Shown piece by piece: positions 35,152 to 45,744 of a DNA stretch of 64,000 nt. Within the stretch, counting starts at the first letter, position 1. Each line of letters starts with the position of its first letter. Below the pieces are notes generated by a model. It searched no databases. It was not told the DNA's origin and worked only from the letters and a program-made list of their open reading frames with translations. This DNA is from Ectothiorhodospira shaposhnikovii (GTDB lineage: Bacteria > Pseudomonadota > Gammaproteobacteria > Ectothiorhodospirales > Ectothiorhodospiraceae). Where the stretch lies: NCBI RefSeq assembly GCF_022227765.1, contig NZ_JAJMLZ010000001.1, forward strand, positions 62,001 to 126,000, given 5' to 3'. Position numbers and translations under genes: made by a program.

Positions 35152-36519
35152 ATGCCCTTCATTCCCCACACCGACACCGACGTGCGCGAGATGCTGGCGG
35201 CCATCGGTGCCGACAGCATCGAGACACTGTTCGACGAGATCCCCGCCGCCCTGCGGGTGGACGGACTCAACGCCATCCCGCCGGCCGTCGGCGAGATGGA
35301 GATCACCCGGCTCATGGAGGCGCGGGCCGCCCAGGATGTCATGGGTCTGAACTTCATCGGCGCCGGTGCCTACGAACATCACATCCCGGCGGCGGTCTGG
35401 CAGATCGTCACCCGGGGCGAGTTCTACAGTGCCTACACCCCTTACCAGGCCGAGGCCAGCCAGGGCACCCTGCAGGTCATCTACGAATATCAGTCCATGA
35501 TGGCCGGCCTGACGGGGCTGCCCATTTCCAACGCCTCCCTGTATGACGGTGCCTCCGCCCTGTCCGAGGCGGTGCTCATGGCCGTGCGCGCCAACCGCCG
35601 CTCGAAGAGCCAGCGGGTGCTCATGCCCCTGACGGTGCACCCGGCCTACCGCAGCGTGACCCGTAGCATCGTGGCCAGTCAGGGCATTGAGATCGTGGAT
35701 GTCCCGTTCGATCCGGCCACCGGTCGGGTCGACCCGGCCGCCCTGGAGGCCTTTGCCGGTGAGGACATCACCGCCCTGGTGATTCCCCAGCCCAACTTCT
35801 TCGGTGTGCTGGAAGAGGTGGATGCCCTCACCGACTGGGCCCATGCCAACGGCGCCCAGGCCATCGGCGTGGTCAATCCCGTCAGTCTGGCCCTGCTCAC
35901 CCCGCCCGGGGCGTGGGGACGTCAGGGCGTGGACATGGTGGTGGGTGATGGTCAGCCCCTGGGGGCGCCCCTGTCCTCCGGTGGGCCTTACTTCGGCTTC
36001 TTGTGCTGCCGCAAGGAGCACGTGCGCCAGATGCCCGGTCGTATTGTCGGCCGCACCGTGGATGCGGACGGCCGCCCTGGTTTCGTGCTCACCCTCCAGG
36101 CCCGTGAACAGCATATCCGCCGTTCCAAGGCCACTTCCAACATCTGCACCAACCAGGGACTGGTGGTGACCGCCGCCACCATCCACATGGCCCTGCTGGG
36201 TCCGGAAGGGCTGGAGCGGGTGGCCGGGGCCTGCGTCGAGGGTTGTGGGTCGCTGGTGGCTCGGCTCAGGGAGCGGGGCTTCGAAATCCCGTTCACCGAC
36301 GAGCGCTTCCACGAGTTCGTGTTGCGGGTGGGCGTGGACGGCGAGGCCCTGCTGGAGCGCATGGCGGCGGCCGGCGTGCTTGGTGGTCATGCCCTGGGGC
36401 GTGACTATCCCGAACTGTCCGATGCCATCCTGGTCTGTGTCACCGAGACCAAGACCGCGGCGGACCTGGATCGCTATGTGGCGGTGCTGGAGCAGGCGCG
36501 GGCGGACCTGGCGGGCTGA
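35152..36519 (+). CDS. gcvPA: Glycine dehydrogenase (decarboxylating) subunit 1
   Basis: A 455-residue N-terminal half of the P protein, which with GcvPB decarboxylates glycine onto the lipoyl arm of GcvH. It begins [19 protein letters not shown] and contains [27 protein letters not shown] and [11 protein letters not shown]. The split P protein differs from the single-chain GcvP of E. coli. The operon is then interrupted by tpx and repeats before gcvPB. Confidence 0.96.
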   Translation: MPFIPHTDTDVREMLAAIGADSIETLFDEIPAALRVDGLNAIPPAVGEMEITRLMEARAAQDVMGLNFIGAGAYEHHIPAAVWQIVTRGEFYSAYTPYQAEASQGTLQVIYEYQSMMAGLTGLPISNASLYDGASALSEAVLMAVRANRRSKSQRVLMPLTVHPAYRSVTRSIVASQGIEIVDVPFDPATGRVDPAALEAFAGEDITALVIPQPNFFGVLEEVDALTDWAHANGAQAIGVVNPVSLALLTPPGAWGRQGVDMVVGDGQPLGAPLSSGGPYFGFLCCRKEHVRQMPGRIVGRTVDADGRPGFVLTLQAREQHIRRSKATSNICTNQGLVVTAATIHMALLGPEGLERVAGACVEGCGSLVARLRERGFEIPFTDERFHEFVLRVGVDGEALLERMAAAGVLGGHALGRDYPELSDAILVCVTETKTAADLDRYVAVLEQARADLAG

Positions 36520-36586
36520 TTCGGCATCGGCCCGGAATTCACCGGATGTCGATGTCGGACAGCTACACTCTGGATGTTCCAAAGCA

Positions 36587-36613
36587 GTCATTCCCGCGAA
36601 AGCGGGAATCCAG
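36587..36613. repeat. dRS3-like repeat upstream of tpx
   Basis: A 27-bp element with the core ATTCCCGCGAAAGCGGGAAT in direct orientation, 33 bp before the tpx start codon. It shares its 3' ATCCAG with the copies at 4903 and 37204. Confidence 0.85.
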
Positions 36614-36646
36614 TCATGTGACCAACCAGCACGAGGAGTCAAGACG

Positions 36647-37147
36647 ATGGCCCGGATTACCTTGCAAGGCAACCCCATCAATACCTGCGGTGATCTGCCG
36701 ACGGTGGGCAGTGCGGCCCCCGCGTTCACCCTGGTGGACAAGGAACTCAACGACGTCAACTTGAGCGACTTCGGCGGCAAGAAGAAGATCCTCTATATCA
36801 CCCCCAGCCTGGATACCGGACTTTGTGCCCTGTCCACCAAGAAATTCAACGACTGGGTGGCGGATCGTGATGACGTGGTGGTGCTGGTGGTCTCCGCGGA
36901 CCTGCCCTTTGCCCAGGGTCGTTTCTGCGGTGCCGAGGACGTGGACAAGGTGAAGACCCTGTCCATGATGCGTTCCCGCAACTTTGCCAAGGATTACGGC
37001 GTGTTGATCGTGGACGGTCCCCTGGCGGGCATCACCGCCCGGGCCCTGCTGGTGCTGGACACCCATGATCACGTGGTCCATGCCGAGCTGGTGCCCGAGA
37101 TCGCCCAGGAACCGGATTACGACGCGGCTTACGCGAAACTGGGCTGA
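36647..37147 (+). CDS. tpx: Thiol peroxidase Tpx
   Basis: A 166-residue atypical 2-Cys peroxiredoxin. The peroxidatic Cys is in SLDTGLCALSTKKFN and the resolving Cys in ADLPFAQGRFCGAED; DGPLAGITARALLVLD is the usual third block. It reduces lipid and other hydroperoxides with thioredoxin. The ATG at 36647 has AGGAG upstream and gives MARITLQGNP. Its place between gcvPA and gcvPB, bounded by dRS3-like repeats on both sides, is unusual and suggests insertion into the glycine cleavage operon. Confidence 0.96.
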   Translation: MARITLQGNPINTCGDLPTVGSAAPAFTLVDKELNDVNLSDFGGKKKILYITPSLDTGLCALSTKKFNDWVADRDDVVVLVVSADLPFAQGRFCGAEDVDKVKTLSMMRSRNFAKDYGVLIVDGPLAGITARALLVLDTHDHVVHAELVPEIAQEPDYDAAYAKLG

Positions 37148-37203
37148 TTCGTCCCGAGCCGGTGATTCCCGCGTGTGTACCCGCGATTGCCGCGTCTGCC
37201 CCC

Positions 37204-37332
37204 GTCATTCCCGCGCAAGCGGGAATCCAGTGGCGAGGTGCCCCCCCCCTGGGCTCCCGCTTTCGCGGGAGTGACGGCTAAGGGAATTTTCGCGGGAGTG
37301 ACGACCAAGGGGGCCTTTGCGGGAATGACGGC
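37204..37332. repeat. Cluster of dRS3-like repeats downstream of tpx
   Basis: This cluster fills part of the 313-bp gap between tpx and gcvPB. It holds a direct copy (37204-37230), an inverted copy (37249-37276) and two partial inverted copies with CGCGGGAGTGACG near 37290-37302 and TGCGGGAATGACGG near 37317-37331. The rest of the gap (37333-37460) shows no gene; it must carry the gcvPB ribosome site (AGGAG near 37450) and possibly a promoter. Confidence 0.85.
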
Positions 37333-37460
37333 AATCGGCTTTTTTTAACTTCCCTCGGGGAGGGGCTGTCGACGCGTGCCCTGCAGACGGTGGCCGTCGG
37401 CGGTTTTCCCGGGGGAAGGAATTTTGAACTCATATCGAATGTCTTTGCAGGAGCCAGGCA

Positions 37461-38915
37461 ATGCTGATCTTTGAACGTTCCCGTCCCGGTCGCCGGACCC
37501 CCAGCCAGGCCCCGGCCGGTCGCGCGGATGTCGCCGCGCTGCCCGAGCGCTTCCGGCGCCGTCGTCCGGCGCCGCTGCCGGAGGTGTCCGAACTGGACGT
37601 GGTGCGTCACTACACCCGCCTGTCCCAGAAAAACTTCTCCATCGACACCCATTTCTATCCCCTGGGGTCCTGCACCATGAAGTACAACCCCAGGGTGTGC
37701 AACAGCCTGGCCATGCTGCCGGGCTTCCTGCGTCGCCATCCTCACGCCCCCGAGTCGGTGAGTCAGGGCTTTTTGTCCTGCATGTTCGAACTGCAGGAGA
37801 TGCTCAAGGACGTCACCGGCATGCAGGCTGTGTCCCTGACCCCCATGGCCGGGGCCCAGGGCGAGTTCGCCGGAGTGGCCATGATCCACGCCTATCACAA
37901 GGCCCGCGGGGATGAAGGTCGTACCGAGATCCTGGTCCCCGACGCCGCCCACGGCACCAACCCGGCCACCGCCACCATGTGCGGCTACGCCGTGCGCGAG
38001 ATCCCCACCGACGCCTCCGGCGACGTGGACATGGAGGCCCTCAAGGCCGCCGTGGGGCCCGCCACCGCGGGGATCATGCTCACCAACCCGTCCACCCTGG
38101 GGGTGTTCGAGCGCCGCATTCACGAGATTGCCAAGGTGGTCCATGACGCCGGTGGCCTGCTGTACTACGACGGCGCCAACCTGAACGCCATTCTGGGCAA
38201 GGTGCGTCCCGGCGACATGGGCTTCGACGTCATCCACATGAACCTGCACAAGACCTTCTCCACCCCCCATGGGGGCGGTGGTCCCGGCGCCGGTGCGGTG
38301 GGTGTGAGCGAGCGGCTCAAGCCCTTCCTGCCCATCCCGGTGGTGGGCCGGGATGGGGAACGCTATCGCTGGCTCACGGAGCGGGACCTGCCCCAGAGCA
38401 TCGGCCGCCTGTCCGCCTTCGCCGGCAATGCCGGGGTGCTGCTGCGGGCCTACGTCTACATGCGTCTGCTGGGTCGGGAGGGCATGCCCAAGGTGGCGGA
38501 CTACTCCACCCTGAACGCCAACTACGTGATGGCCCGTTTGCGGTCACTGGGCTATGACCTGGCCTTCCCGGAACGTCGTGCCACCCACGAGTTCATCGTC
38601 ACCCTGCGACGTCAGGCCAAGGCGCAGGGCGTGACCGCCATGGACGTGGCCAAGCGTCTGCTGGACTACGGCTTCCATGCGCCCACCACCTATTTCCCCC
38701 TGCTGGTGCCCGAGTGCCTGTTGATCGAGCCCACCGAGACCGAAAGCAAGGAGACCCTGGACGCCTACGTGGAGGCCATGGCGAAGATCCTGGAAGAGGC
38801 GGCAGCCGAGCCCGAGAAGGTGAAGGGTGCTCCCTATACTCAGCCCAACCGGCGTTTTGACGAGGTACGGGCCGCCAGGGAACTGGATGTGGCCTGGCAA
38901 CCCGAGGCCTGCTGA
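37461..38915 (+). CDS. gcvPB: Glycine dehydrogenase (decarboxylating) subunit 2
   Basis: A 484-residue C-terminal half of the P protein, carrying the pyridoxal phosphate lysine in [18 protein letters not shown] near residue 263, the [14 protein letters not shown] block and [12 protein letters not shown]. It forms a heterotetramer with GcvPA. It begins 313 bp after tpx rather than next to gcvPA, so it may need a promoter of its own or long read-through. It overlaps dgkA as TGATG. Confidence 0.96.
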   Translation: MLIFERSRPGRRTPSQAPAGRADVAALPERFRRRRPAPLPEVSELDVVRHYTRLSQKNFSIDTHFYPLGSCTMKYNPRVCNSLAMLPGFLRRHPHAPESVSQGFLSCMFELQEMLKDVTGMQAVSLTPMAGAQGEFAGVAMIHAYHKARGDEGRTEILVPDAAHGTNPATATMCGYAVREIPTDASGDVDMEALKAAVGPATAGIMLTNPSTLGVFERRIHEIAKVVHDAGGLLYYDGANLNAILGKVRPGDMGFDVIHMNLHKTFSTPHGGGGPGAGAVGVSERLKPFLPIPVVGRDGERYRWLTERDLPQSIGRLSAFAGNAGVLLRAYVYMRLLGREGMPKVADYSTLNANYVMARLRSLGYDLAFPERRATHEFIVTLRRQAKAQGVTAMDVAKRLLDYGFHAPTTYFPLLVPECLLIEPTETESKETLDAYVEAMAKILEEAAAEPEKVKGAPYTQPNRRFDEVRAARELDVAWQPEAC

Positions 38916-39274
38916 TGGCCTACAGCGGCAACCGGGGCCTGACCCGGATCATCAAGGCGGCCGGATATTCCTGGAAGGGGCTGCGCAGCACCTTCCGCCA
39001 CGAGGCCGCCTTTCGTCAGGAGTTGCTGGCGATGATCGTCCTGGTGCCCCTGGCCCTGTGGCTGGGGGACAACGGCGTGGAGCGGGCCTTGCTGATCGGC
39101 AGCCTGTTCCTGATCCTCATCGTGGAGTTGCTGAATTCCGGGATCGAGGCGGCCATCGACCGCATCGGTCGGGATTACCATGATCTTTCGGCCCGGGCCA
39201 AGGACATGGGGTCGGCGGCGGTGCTGTTGTCCATCCTCCATGCCGTGGTGGTGTGGCTGCTGGTACTCCTGTAA
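38915..39274 (+). CDS. dgkA: Diacylglycerol kinase
   Basis: A 119-residue integral membrane kinase (E. coli 121) with three membrane spans. The RHEAAFRQEL motif and the catalytic ELLNSGIEAAIDRIG motif are intact. It recycles diacylglycerol to phosphatidic acid. The ATG overlaps the gcvPB stop (TGATG), so it is translationally coupled to a glycine cleavage gene, an odd pairing. Confidence 0.93.
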   Translation: MAYSGNRGLTRIIKAAGYSWKGLRSTFRHEAAFRQELLAMIVLVPLALWLGDNGVERALLIGSLFLILIVELLNSGIEAAIDRIGRDYHDLSARAKDMGSAAVLLSILHAVVVWLLVLL

Positions 39275-39407
39275 GCCTCCACGGGAGCCGGTCTGCCGGC
39301 GACTGGGTATTTCCCGCCGTTCGGGTCTACACTCAAGGACATCACAACAAGGGGCCGGCATCCGACCGGCCCCGCCGGTCCTTGCCACCACCATGGAGTG
39401 AAAGCCG

Positions 39408-39923
39408 ATGTCGATGAAACTGCCCGCCACCCTGGCCGCCACCGCCCTGACCCTCGGCCTGGTTGCCGCCCCCCTTCAGGCCGATGAGGCCCCGGTGACC
39501 ATGAACATCAAGGTCATGACCCTGGATACCGCCTCGCGGCTGGCCTGGGCCACCCTGGAGGCCTGCCGCGAGGCGGGCGTCAACGTGGCGGTCACGGTGG
39601 TGGACCGTGGCGGCAACACCCAGGTGGTCCTGCGGGATACCCTGGCGGTGGATCTCACCCTGGAGATCAGCCGACAGAAGGCCTATACGGCCATGTCCTT
39701 CAATGGCCCCCTGTCGGAGATGGAGGACCGCTTCACCAAGCCCTTCCAGGTGGGCAAGGTGGACGGTGTGGTGTTCTCCGCCGGCGGACTGCCGATCCAT
39801 GCGGCGGGCCGGATCATTGGCGGCATCGGCGTGAGCGGCGCCCCGTCCGGGGAGACTGACGAGATGTGCGCCCGCAAGGGGCTGGACGAGATCCGGATGG
39901 ATCTGGAAATGGTTCAGCCCTGA
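39408..39923 (+). CDS. Secreted GlcG/HbpS-family protein
   Basis: A 171-residue protein with a Sec signal peptide (cleavage near PLQADEAP, residue 25) and a GlcG/HbpS domain: TLEACREAGVNVAVTVVDRGG, SRQKAYTAMSF and GGLPIHAAGRIIGGIGVSG. Related proteins bind heme or act with cobalamin enzymes; the exported form here resembles those next to redox modules. The role is not clear from context. Confidence 0.75.
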   Translation: MSMKLPATLAATALTLGLVAAPLQADEAPVTMNIKVMTLDTASRLAWATLEACREAGVNVAVTVVDRGGNTQVVLRDTLAVDLTLEISRQKAYTAMSFNGPLSEMEDRFTKPFQVGKVDGVVFSAGGLPIHAAGRIIGGIGVSGAPSGETDEMCARKGLDEIRMDLEMVQP

Positions 39924-39970
39924 GCCCGGGGCCGGTCACGTAGTCACCGTGCCATGTTTCCTTCACCGTG

Positions 39971-39988
39971 CCGTGATCGTCCTGTCAT
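39971..39988 (+). promoter_or_regulatory. Candidate Pho box upstream of the phosphoesterase
   Basis: CCGTGATCGTCCTGTCAT has a perfect PhoB half-site CTGTCAT (39982-39988) and a five-of-seven half-site 11 bp earlier (39971-39977). A third weak copy, TCTTCAC, starts 11 bp before that (39960-39966). It is 49 bp upstream of the gene at 40037. The -10 position expected for a PhoB promoter is not convincing. Confidence 0.4.
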
Positions 39989-40036
39989 CCGGCCGGGTCA
40001 CCCTGTCTCCTGTGTAGAACAGGGGACAGCACCGCC

Positions 40037-40864
40037 ATGGCCGCCATCGAATGCCGCAGCATCTTCATTTCCGACGTCCACCTGGGTACCCGGGAGTGTC
40101 GCGCCGAGTACCTGCTGGATTTTCTGGAATCCTCCCACTGCGATCATCTCTATCTGGTCGGAGACATTTTCGACCTGTGGAGCATGCGCCGCCGGGTGTA
40201 CTGGAGCGCCGAGCACAGTGCCGTGATCCAGGCGATCCTGGACAAGGCCCACGCGGGCACCCGGGTGATCTATATCCCGGGCAACCATGACGGCGCCCTG
40301 CGCGTCTTTGCCGGGACGGAATTCCAGGGCATCCAGGTGCGTCTGGAAGCGGAGCATCTGACTGCCGACGGTCGTCGCTTCCTGGTCAGCCATGGGGATG
40401 AGTTCGATGCCCTGGTCAGGCACAACCGGTTGGTGAAGACCCTGGGGGACGGCGCCTATCAGGTATTGCTGCGACTGAACCGGCATTACAATCGCTGGCG
40501 GGGATACATGGGGCATCCCTACTGGTCCCTGTCCGCCCATGTGAAGAACCGGGTGACCAGGGCCCGGCGCTACATGCGTCACTTCGAGGAGGCCGCGGCC
40601 CGCGAGGCGGTGCATCGCGATTACGATGGCTATATCTGCGGCCACATCCACAAGGCCGGTATCGAGTCCATCGACGGGGTGCTCTACTGCAACGACGGCG
40701 ACTGGGTGGAGCATTGCACCGCCCTGACCGAGGATTTCCAGGGCAATCTGCATCTGCTGCACTGGTCGGACCATATCCGCACCGAGGTCATCCACCCGGT
40801 GCCGTCCAAGGCCGCCGCGGCGGATCTGCCGCTGGCGGCCCGGATCGGTGTCGCCGTCCCCTGA
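40037..40864 (+). CDS. Metallophosphoesterase, UDP-2,3-diacylglucosamine hydrolase/PlcP family
   Basis: A 275-residue calcineurin-like phosphoesterase with FISDVHLG, YLVGDIFDLW, YIPGNHD, VSHGDEFD and GHIHKAG metal motifs. The family includes LpxH-type UDP-2,3-diacylglucosamine hydrolases and PlcP, the phospholipase C used for lipid remodelling under phosphate starvation. The Pho-box-like repeats upstream and olsBA plus a GT4 glycosyltransferase nearby make PlcP a serious alternative to LpxH. Which one it is cannot be settled by motif alone. Confidence 0.7.
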   Translation: MAAIECRSIFISDVHLGTRECRAEYLLDFLESSHCDHLYLVGDIFDLWSMRRRVYWSAEHSAVIQAILDKAHAGTRVIYIPGNHDGALRVFAGTEFQGIQVRLEAEHLTADGRRFLVSHGDEFDALVRHNRLVKTLGDGAYQVLLRLNRHYNRWRGYMGHPYWSLSAHVKNRVTRARRYMRHFEEAAAREAVHRDYDGYICGHIHKAGIESIDGVLYCNDGDWVEHCTALTEDFQGNLHLLHWSDHIRTEVIHPVPSKAAAADLPLAARIGVAVP

Positions 40865-40876
40865 AGACCGGGTTGC

Positions 40877-41848
40877 TTAGCGACTCAGGCAGTCCACCAG
40901 GCTCTGCCCCAGGTTTTCCAGCAGGTGGAAATAGCTTTCCACGCCCGCCGGCAGGTCCGCGCCCAGCGGATCCAGCACGCCGGTGCGTGCCCCGGTGCCG
41001 TCGATCAGGGTTTCCACGATGGCCGGCCGGAACTGGGGTTCGCTGAAGACGCAGATGGCATCGGAATCCTGAATCCGCTGACGGATCTCCTGGATCCGGC
41101 GCGCACCCGCCGGGCGGGCGGGATCCACCGTCACCGAACCCGCCGGGGTCAGACCGTAGTGTCTTTCAAAGTACTGATAGGCATCGTGGAACACGATGAA
41201 GGGGTGTCCCTGCACCGGCTCCAGCCGGGCCTGAAGCGTGGCATCCAGGGTCTCCAGGCGGGCCAGGATGCGATCCCGGTTTTCCCCGTAGCGGTCAGCA
41301 TGGTCGGGGTCCTTGTCGGCCAGGACGTCGGCCACATGGCGGACGATACGGGCCGCGTTCTCGGGCGATAACCAGACATGGCTGTCCACGTCATGGTGAT
41401 GATCGTGACCATGGCTGTGACTATGGCTATGGCTATGACCATGGTTGTGGTCATGACCGTGGCCGTGGTCATGGCGATCCCAGATGCCTCCCTCCCGTAG
41501 TTCATGACGCACCAGGTCGGCGTCCTTGAGCAGGGTGACTTTTGTCACGGATTCCGGCAGTCTGGCCAGAGGCCGCTCCAGAAAACCTTCCAGGTCGCGG
41601 CCCACCCAGATCACCACCTGGGCCGACTGCAGATGCCGCATGTCCGAAGGACGCAGGGCGTAGTCATGGGGAGAGGCCCCGCCGGGCACCAGCAGCACCG
41701 GCTCTGCCACGCCTTCCATGATCCCGCTGACCAGATTGTGGATCGGGGGTATGCTGACCACGACCCGAGGGGCTGCCTGCAACACCGTCGGCAGGAGCAT
41801 GACCAGTACCAGGGCCGTGAGGCCCGCAAGCAATCGGCGGCTGCGCAT
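40877..41848 (-). CDS. znuA: Zinc ABC transporter periplasmic binding protein
   Basis: A 323-residue exported cluster A-I binding protein with a signal peptide (LLAGLTALVLVMLLPTVLQA). It shows the VVVSIPPIHNLVSGIMEG start and a His/Asp-rich loop at about residues 124-155 (repeated HDHGHGHDHNHGHSHSHS), characteristic of ZnuA and thought to aid zinc capture. Further His ligands are in FHDAYQYFERHYGL. It is divergent from znuCB with a Zur-like box between. Confidence 0.95.
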   Translation of the reverse strand: MRSRRLLAGLTALVLVMLLPTVLQAAPRVVVSIPPIHNLVSGIMEGVAEPVLLVPGGASPHDYALRPSDMRHLQSAQVVIWVGRDLEGFLERPLARLPESVTKVTLLKDADLVRHELREGGIWDRHDHGHGHDHNHGHSHSHSHSHGHDHHHDVDSHVWLSPENAARIVRHVADVLADKDPDHADRYGENRDRILARLETLDATLQARLEPVQGHPFIVFHDAYQYFERHYGLTPAGSVTVDPARPAGARRIQEIRQRIQDSDAICVFSEPQFRPAIVETLIDGTGARTGVLDPLGADLPAGVESYFHLLENLGQSLVDCLSR

Positions 41849-41879
41849 GGGTGAATGGACTCCATGGTTGATGTGGGTT

Positions 41880-41897
41880 ATGTAATACTATAACAAT
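41880..41897. promoter_or_regulatory. Zur-like operator between znuA and znuCB
   Basis: ATGTAATACTATAACAAT matches the gammaproteobacterial Zur operator core GTTATANTATAAC at all but one specified position. It lies in the 97-bp divergent space, so one site could control both transcripts in response to zinc. Confidence 0.6.
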
Positions 41898-41945
41898 CTT
41901 CCCGGAAAACACTTCCATCCTTTCTCTGCGCCGAGTCCGGTTGCC

Positions 41946-42786
<841 letters not shown>

Positions 42787-42794
<8 letters not shown>

Positions 42795-43599
42795 TTTCAT
42801 TGTCCGGGCCTTGCTCGGCGGCATGGCCGTGGCCCTGGTGGCGGGGCCGCTGGGTTCCTTCGTGGTCTGGCGCCGGATGGCCTATTTCGGCGATACCCTG
42901 GCCCATTCCGCCCTGTTGGGAGTCGCCCTGGGTTTTCTCATCGGTCTGAACGTGAATCTGACCGTGGTCATCCTCTGTGTAACCCTGGCCCTGGTGCTCA
43001 TGTTGCTGCAGCGGCAGCGACGGCTGGCCACGGACACCCTGCTGGGCATCCTGGCCCACAGCAGTCTGTCCCTGGGATTGGTGGCGGTGGCCTTTCTGGA
43101 AGGGGTCCGGATTGATCTGATGGCCTACCTGTTCGGCGACATCCTGGCGGTGTCCCATGAGGACCTGATATGGATCTTCCTCGGTGGCGTGCTGGCCCTG
43201 GGGATGCTGGCGGCCCTGTGGCGACCCCTGCTGGCGATCACGGTGCATGAGGATCTGGCCCGGGTGGAGGGGGTGAGGGTGACCCTGGTGAGCATGGGTT
43301 TCATGCTGCTCATGGCCCTGGTCATTGCCGTGGCCATGAAGGTGGTGGGCATTTTGCTGATCACCTCGTTGATGATCATTCCGGCGGCGGCGGCCCGGCG
43401 GTTGTCGTCCACGCCGGAGCGGATGGCCCTGTTCGCGGCCCTGATCGGCTGTCTGGCCGTGGCCGGCGGTTTGTGGGGGTCCCTGACCTGGGATACCCCC
43501 GCCGGACCTTCCATCGTGGTGGCGGCGGCATTGCTGTTTGCCGTGATCTTCAGTCTGCCGGGGGCTGCCCTGCTGCGTCGGCTCCGTACGCCGTCCTAG
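42787..43599 (+). CDS. znuB: Zinc ABC transporter permease
   Basis: A 270-residue permease with about eight membrane spans and the family segment FGDTLAHSALLGVALG near the N-terminus and VGILLITSLMIIPAAAARRLS near the C-terminus. The ATG at 42787 starts MDDFIVRALLGGMAVALVAGPLG and overlaps the znuC stop by eight bases, which indicates translational coupling. Confidence 0.95.
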
Positions 43600-43603
43600 C
43601 CGG

Positions 43604-44104
43604 CTAGAGGCGGCGCTCCAGGGTCAGGAAGGTGTAGGGATAGGGGTTTTTGTCATCGGCATCATGGGCTTCCCGGGCCACTTCCTGCCAGGTCTCGTTG
43701 AGCTGGGGCAGGAAGGTGTCTCCCTCGAAGGCATGCTCGATCACCGTCAGGTGCATCCGCCGGCACAACGGCAAAAGATGCCGGAACAGGTCCGCCCCGC
43801 CGATGACGAAGATCTCCTCCACCGCCCCGGCGGCCGCCAGGGCCTGGTCCAGGTCGTGGACCACCGTGCAGCCGGGGGCCTGGAAATCCGGATCCCTCGT
43901 CATCACCAGACTGCGTCGGCCCGGCAGCGGGCGACCAATGGACTCGAAGGTCTTGCGCCCCATGAGCATGCAGCCGCCCATGGTCAGACGCTTGAAGTGG
44001 GCAAGATCCGCCGGCAGGTGCCAGGGCAGGCGGTTGTCGGCGCCGATGAGCCGGTTGCGGTCCATGGCGACCACGGCGGTGAGCAGCGGTTGGGAATCGG
44101 TCAT
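43604..44104 (-). CDS. folA: Dihydrofolate reductase
   Basis: A 166-residue enzyme reducing dihydrofolate with NADPH. The [24 protein letters not shown] start, GRKTFESIG and the [10 protein letters not shown] block are conserved. Its ATG overlaps the thyA stop as ATGA (44101-44104). thyA makes dihydrofolate, so the two form a functional pair. Confidence 0.95.
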   Translation of the reverse strand: MTDSQPLLTAVVAMDRNRLIGADNRLPWHLPADLAHFKRLTMGGCMLMGRKTFESIGRPLPGRRSLVMTRDPDFQAPGCTVVHDLDQALAAAGAVEEIFVIGGADLFRHLLPLCRRMHLTVIEHAFEGDTFLPQLNETWQEVAREAHDADDKNPYPYTFLTLERRL

Positions 44105-44934
44105 ACGGACACCGGGGCCTTGATGTGGGGATGGGCCTGGTAATCCAGCAGGGTGAAGTCCTCGTAACGGAAGTCGAACAGGGATTTCACCGCCGGATTG
44201 AGCACCATCCGGGGCAGGGGATAGGGTTCGCGGGCCAGCTGCTCACGGGCCTGATCCAGGTGGTTCAGATACAGGTGCACGTCACCGAAGGTATGGATGA
44301 ACTCCCCCGGTTCCAGATCCGTGACCTGGGCCACCATGAGGGTGAGCAGGGCGTAGGAGGCAATGTTGAACGGCACCCCCAGGAAGATGTCGGCGCTGCG
44401 CTGATAGAGCTGGCAGGACAGCCGCCCGTCGGCCACGTAAAACTGGAACAGACAGTGGCAGGGTGCCAGGGCCATGCGTCCGGCGCGGGCATTGTCCTGA
44501 GGAGAGACTCCCTCGTCCGGCAGGTCCGCCACGTTCCAGGCACTGACGATCAGGCGCCGGGAGTCGGGCCGGGTGCGGATCTGTTCCACCACCTGGCTGA
44601 TCTGATCCACGTGACCGCCGCCGGGCAGGGGCCAGGACCGCCATTGCCGGCCGTAGACCGGCCCCAGATCGCCGTCCGCCGTGGCCCATTCATCCCAGAT
44701 GCGCACCCCGTTGGCCTGCAGATAGGCGGTGGAGGTGTCACCTTTGAGGAACCAGAGCAGTTCGTGGATGATGGACTTCAGGTGCAGCTTCTTGGTGGTC
44801 ACCAGGGGGAAGCCCCGGGCCAGGTCGAAGCGCATCTGGTGACCGAACAGGGAACGGGTGCCGGTGCCGGTGCGGTCGGATTTCTCCGTGCCCTGTTCCA
44901 GCAGTTGTTGCAGGAGCTGAAGATAACTATGCAT
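44101..44934 (-). CDS. thyA: Thymidylate synthase
   Basis: A 277-residue ThyA that methylates dUMP with methylene-THF. The catalytic Cys is in [12 protein letters not shown] near residue 160; the [12 protein letters not shown] start, [21 protein letters not shown] and the LNHLDQA/ D-H-Y-type region are visible. It is coupled by ATGA to folA and overlaps lgt by eight bases. Confidence 0.97.
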   Translation of the reverse strand: MHSYLQLLQQLLEQGTEKSDRTGTGTRSLFGHQMRFDLARGFPLVTTKKLHLKSIIHELLWFLKGDTSTAYLQANGVRIWDEWATADGDLGPVYGRQWRSWPLPGGGHVDQISQVVEQIRTRPDSRRLIVSAWNVADLPDEGVSPQDNARAGRMALAPCHCLFQFYVADGRLSCQLYQRSADIFLGVPFNIASYALLTLMVAQVTDLEPGEFIHTFGDVHLYLNHLDQAREQLAREPYPLPRMVLNPAVKSLFDFRYEDFTLLDYQAHPHIKAPVSV

Positions 44935-45724
44935 GACGTGCTTTCTCCCGCCGCCAGGCCCAGGCCAGCAGGATGACGCCGGCCAGGATCATGGGCAGGG
45001 TGAGGAGTTGACCCAGGGTGAGCCAGCCGAAGGCCAGATAACCGATGTGGGCGTCGGGCAGGCGCCAGAATTCCACCAGGAAGCGGAACACCCCGTAACC
45101 CGCCAGGAACAGGCCGGACACCGCCCCCACCGGTCGCCAGCGTCGGGAGAAGAACCACAGGATCAGGAACAGGGCCAGCCCCTCCAGGGCCGCCTGGTAG
45201 AGCTGGGTGGGGTGACGGGGCAGCAGGTCTGCGGCCGGGAAGATCATGCCCCAGGGCAGGTCCGTGGGTTTGCCCCAGAGTTCGCCGTTGATCCAGTTGC
45301 CGATGCGTCCGGCCCCCAGGCCGATGGGGATGAGGGGGGCGACGAAGTCGGTGAGTTGCAAAAAGCGGCAACCCAGCTTGCGGGCATAGAGCCAGCAGGT
45401 GACCAGCACCCCGATCAGACCGCCGTGGAAGCTCATGCCCCCTTCCCAGAGCCGGATGAGCATCAGCGGATCACCGGCCAGGGCGTCCAGGTTGTAGAAC
45501 AGGACATAACCCAGTCGCCCCCCCACGATCACGCCGATGACGCCGTAGAAGAGCAGGTCGGAGACCTGCTCCCGGTTCAGGGGGCTCCAGGGCTGGCCGG
45601 CCCGCAGCCAGCCCAGGGCCCAGAAGGCGGCAAAGCCCAGCAGGTACATGAGGCCGTACCAGTGGATCTGCAGGGGACCCAGGCTCAGGGCCACGGGATC
45701 GATGAAGGGATGTGTAGGCGTCAT
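44927..45724 (-). CDS. lgt: Prolipoprotein diacylglyceryl transferase
   Basis: A 265-residue membrane enzyme that transfers diacylglycerol from phosphatidylglycerol to lipobox cysteines. The [10 protein letters not shown] motif and the [17 protein letters not shown] signature are intact. It heads lgt-thyA-folA, a common gammaproteobacterial order. The window contains two of its likely substrates (the lipoproteins at 46992 and 56357). Confidence 0.96.
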   Translation of the reverse strand: MTPTHPFIDPVALSLGPLQIHWYGLMYLLGFAAFWALGWLRAGQPWSPLNREQVSDLLFYGVIGVIVGGRLGYVLFYNLDALAGDPLMLIRLWEGGMSFHGGLIGVLVTCWLYARKLGCRFLQLTDFVAPLIPIGLGAGRIGNWINGELWGKPTDLPWGMIFPAADLLPRHPTQLYQAALEGLALFLILWFFSRRWRPVGAVSGLFLAGYGVFRFLVEFWRLPDAHIGYLAFGWLTLGQLLTLPMILAGVILLAWAWRREKARHA

Positions 45725-45744
45725 CGGTGGATTCTAACCTGTGG

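Noticed and set aside
41385-41475. Tandem short repeats resembling a repeat array
   Set aside because: They are the repetitive His/Gly/Asp codons of the znuA metal-binding loop and stay in frame.
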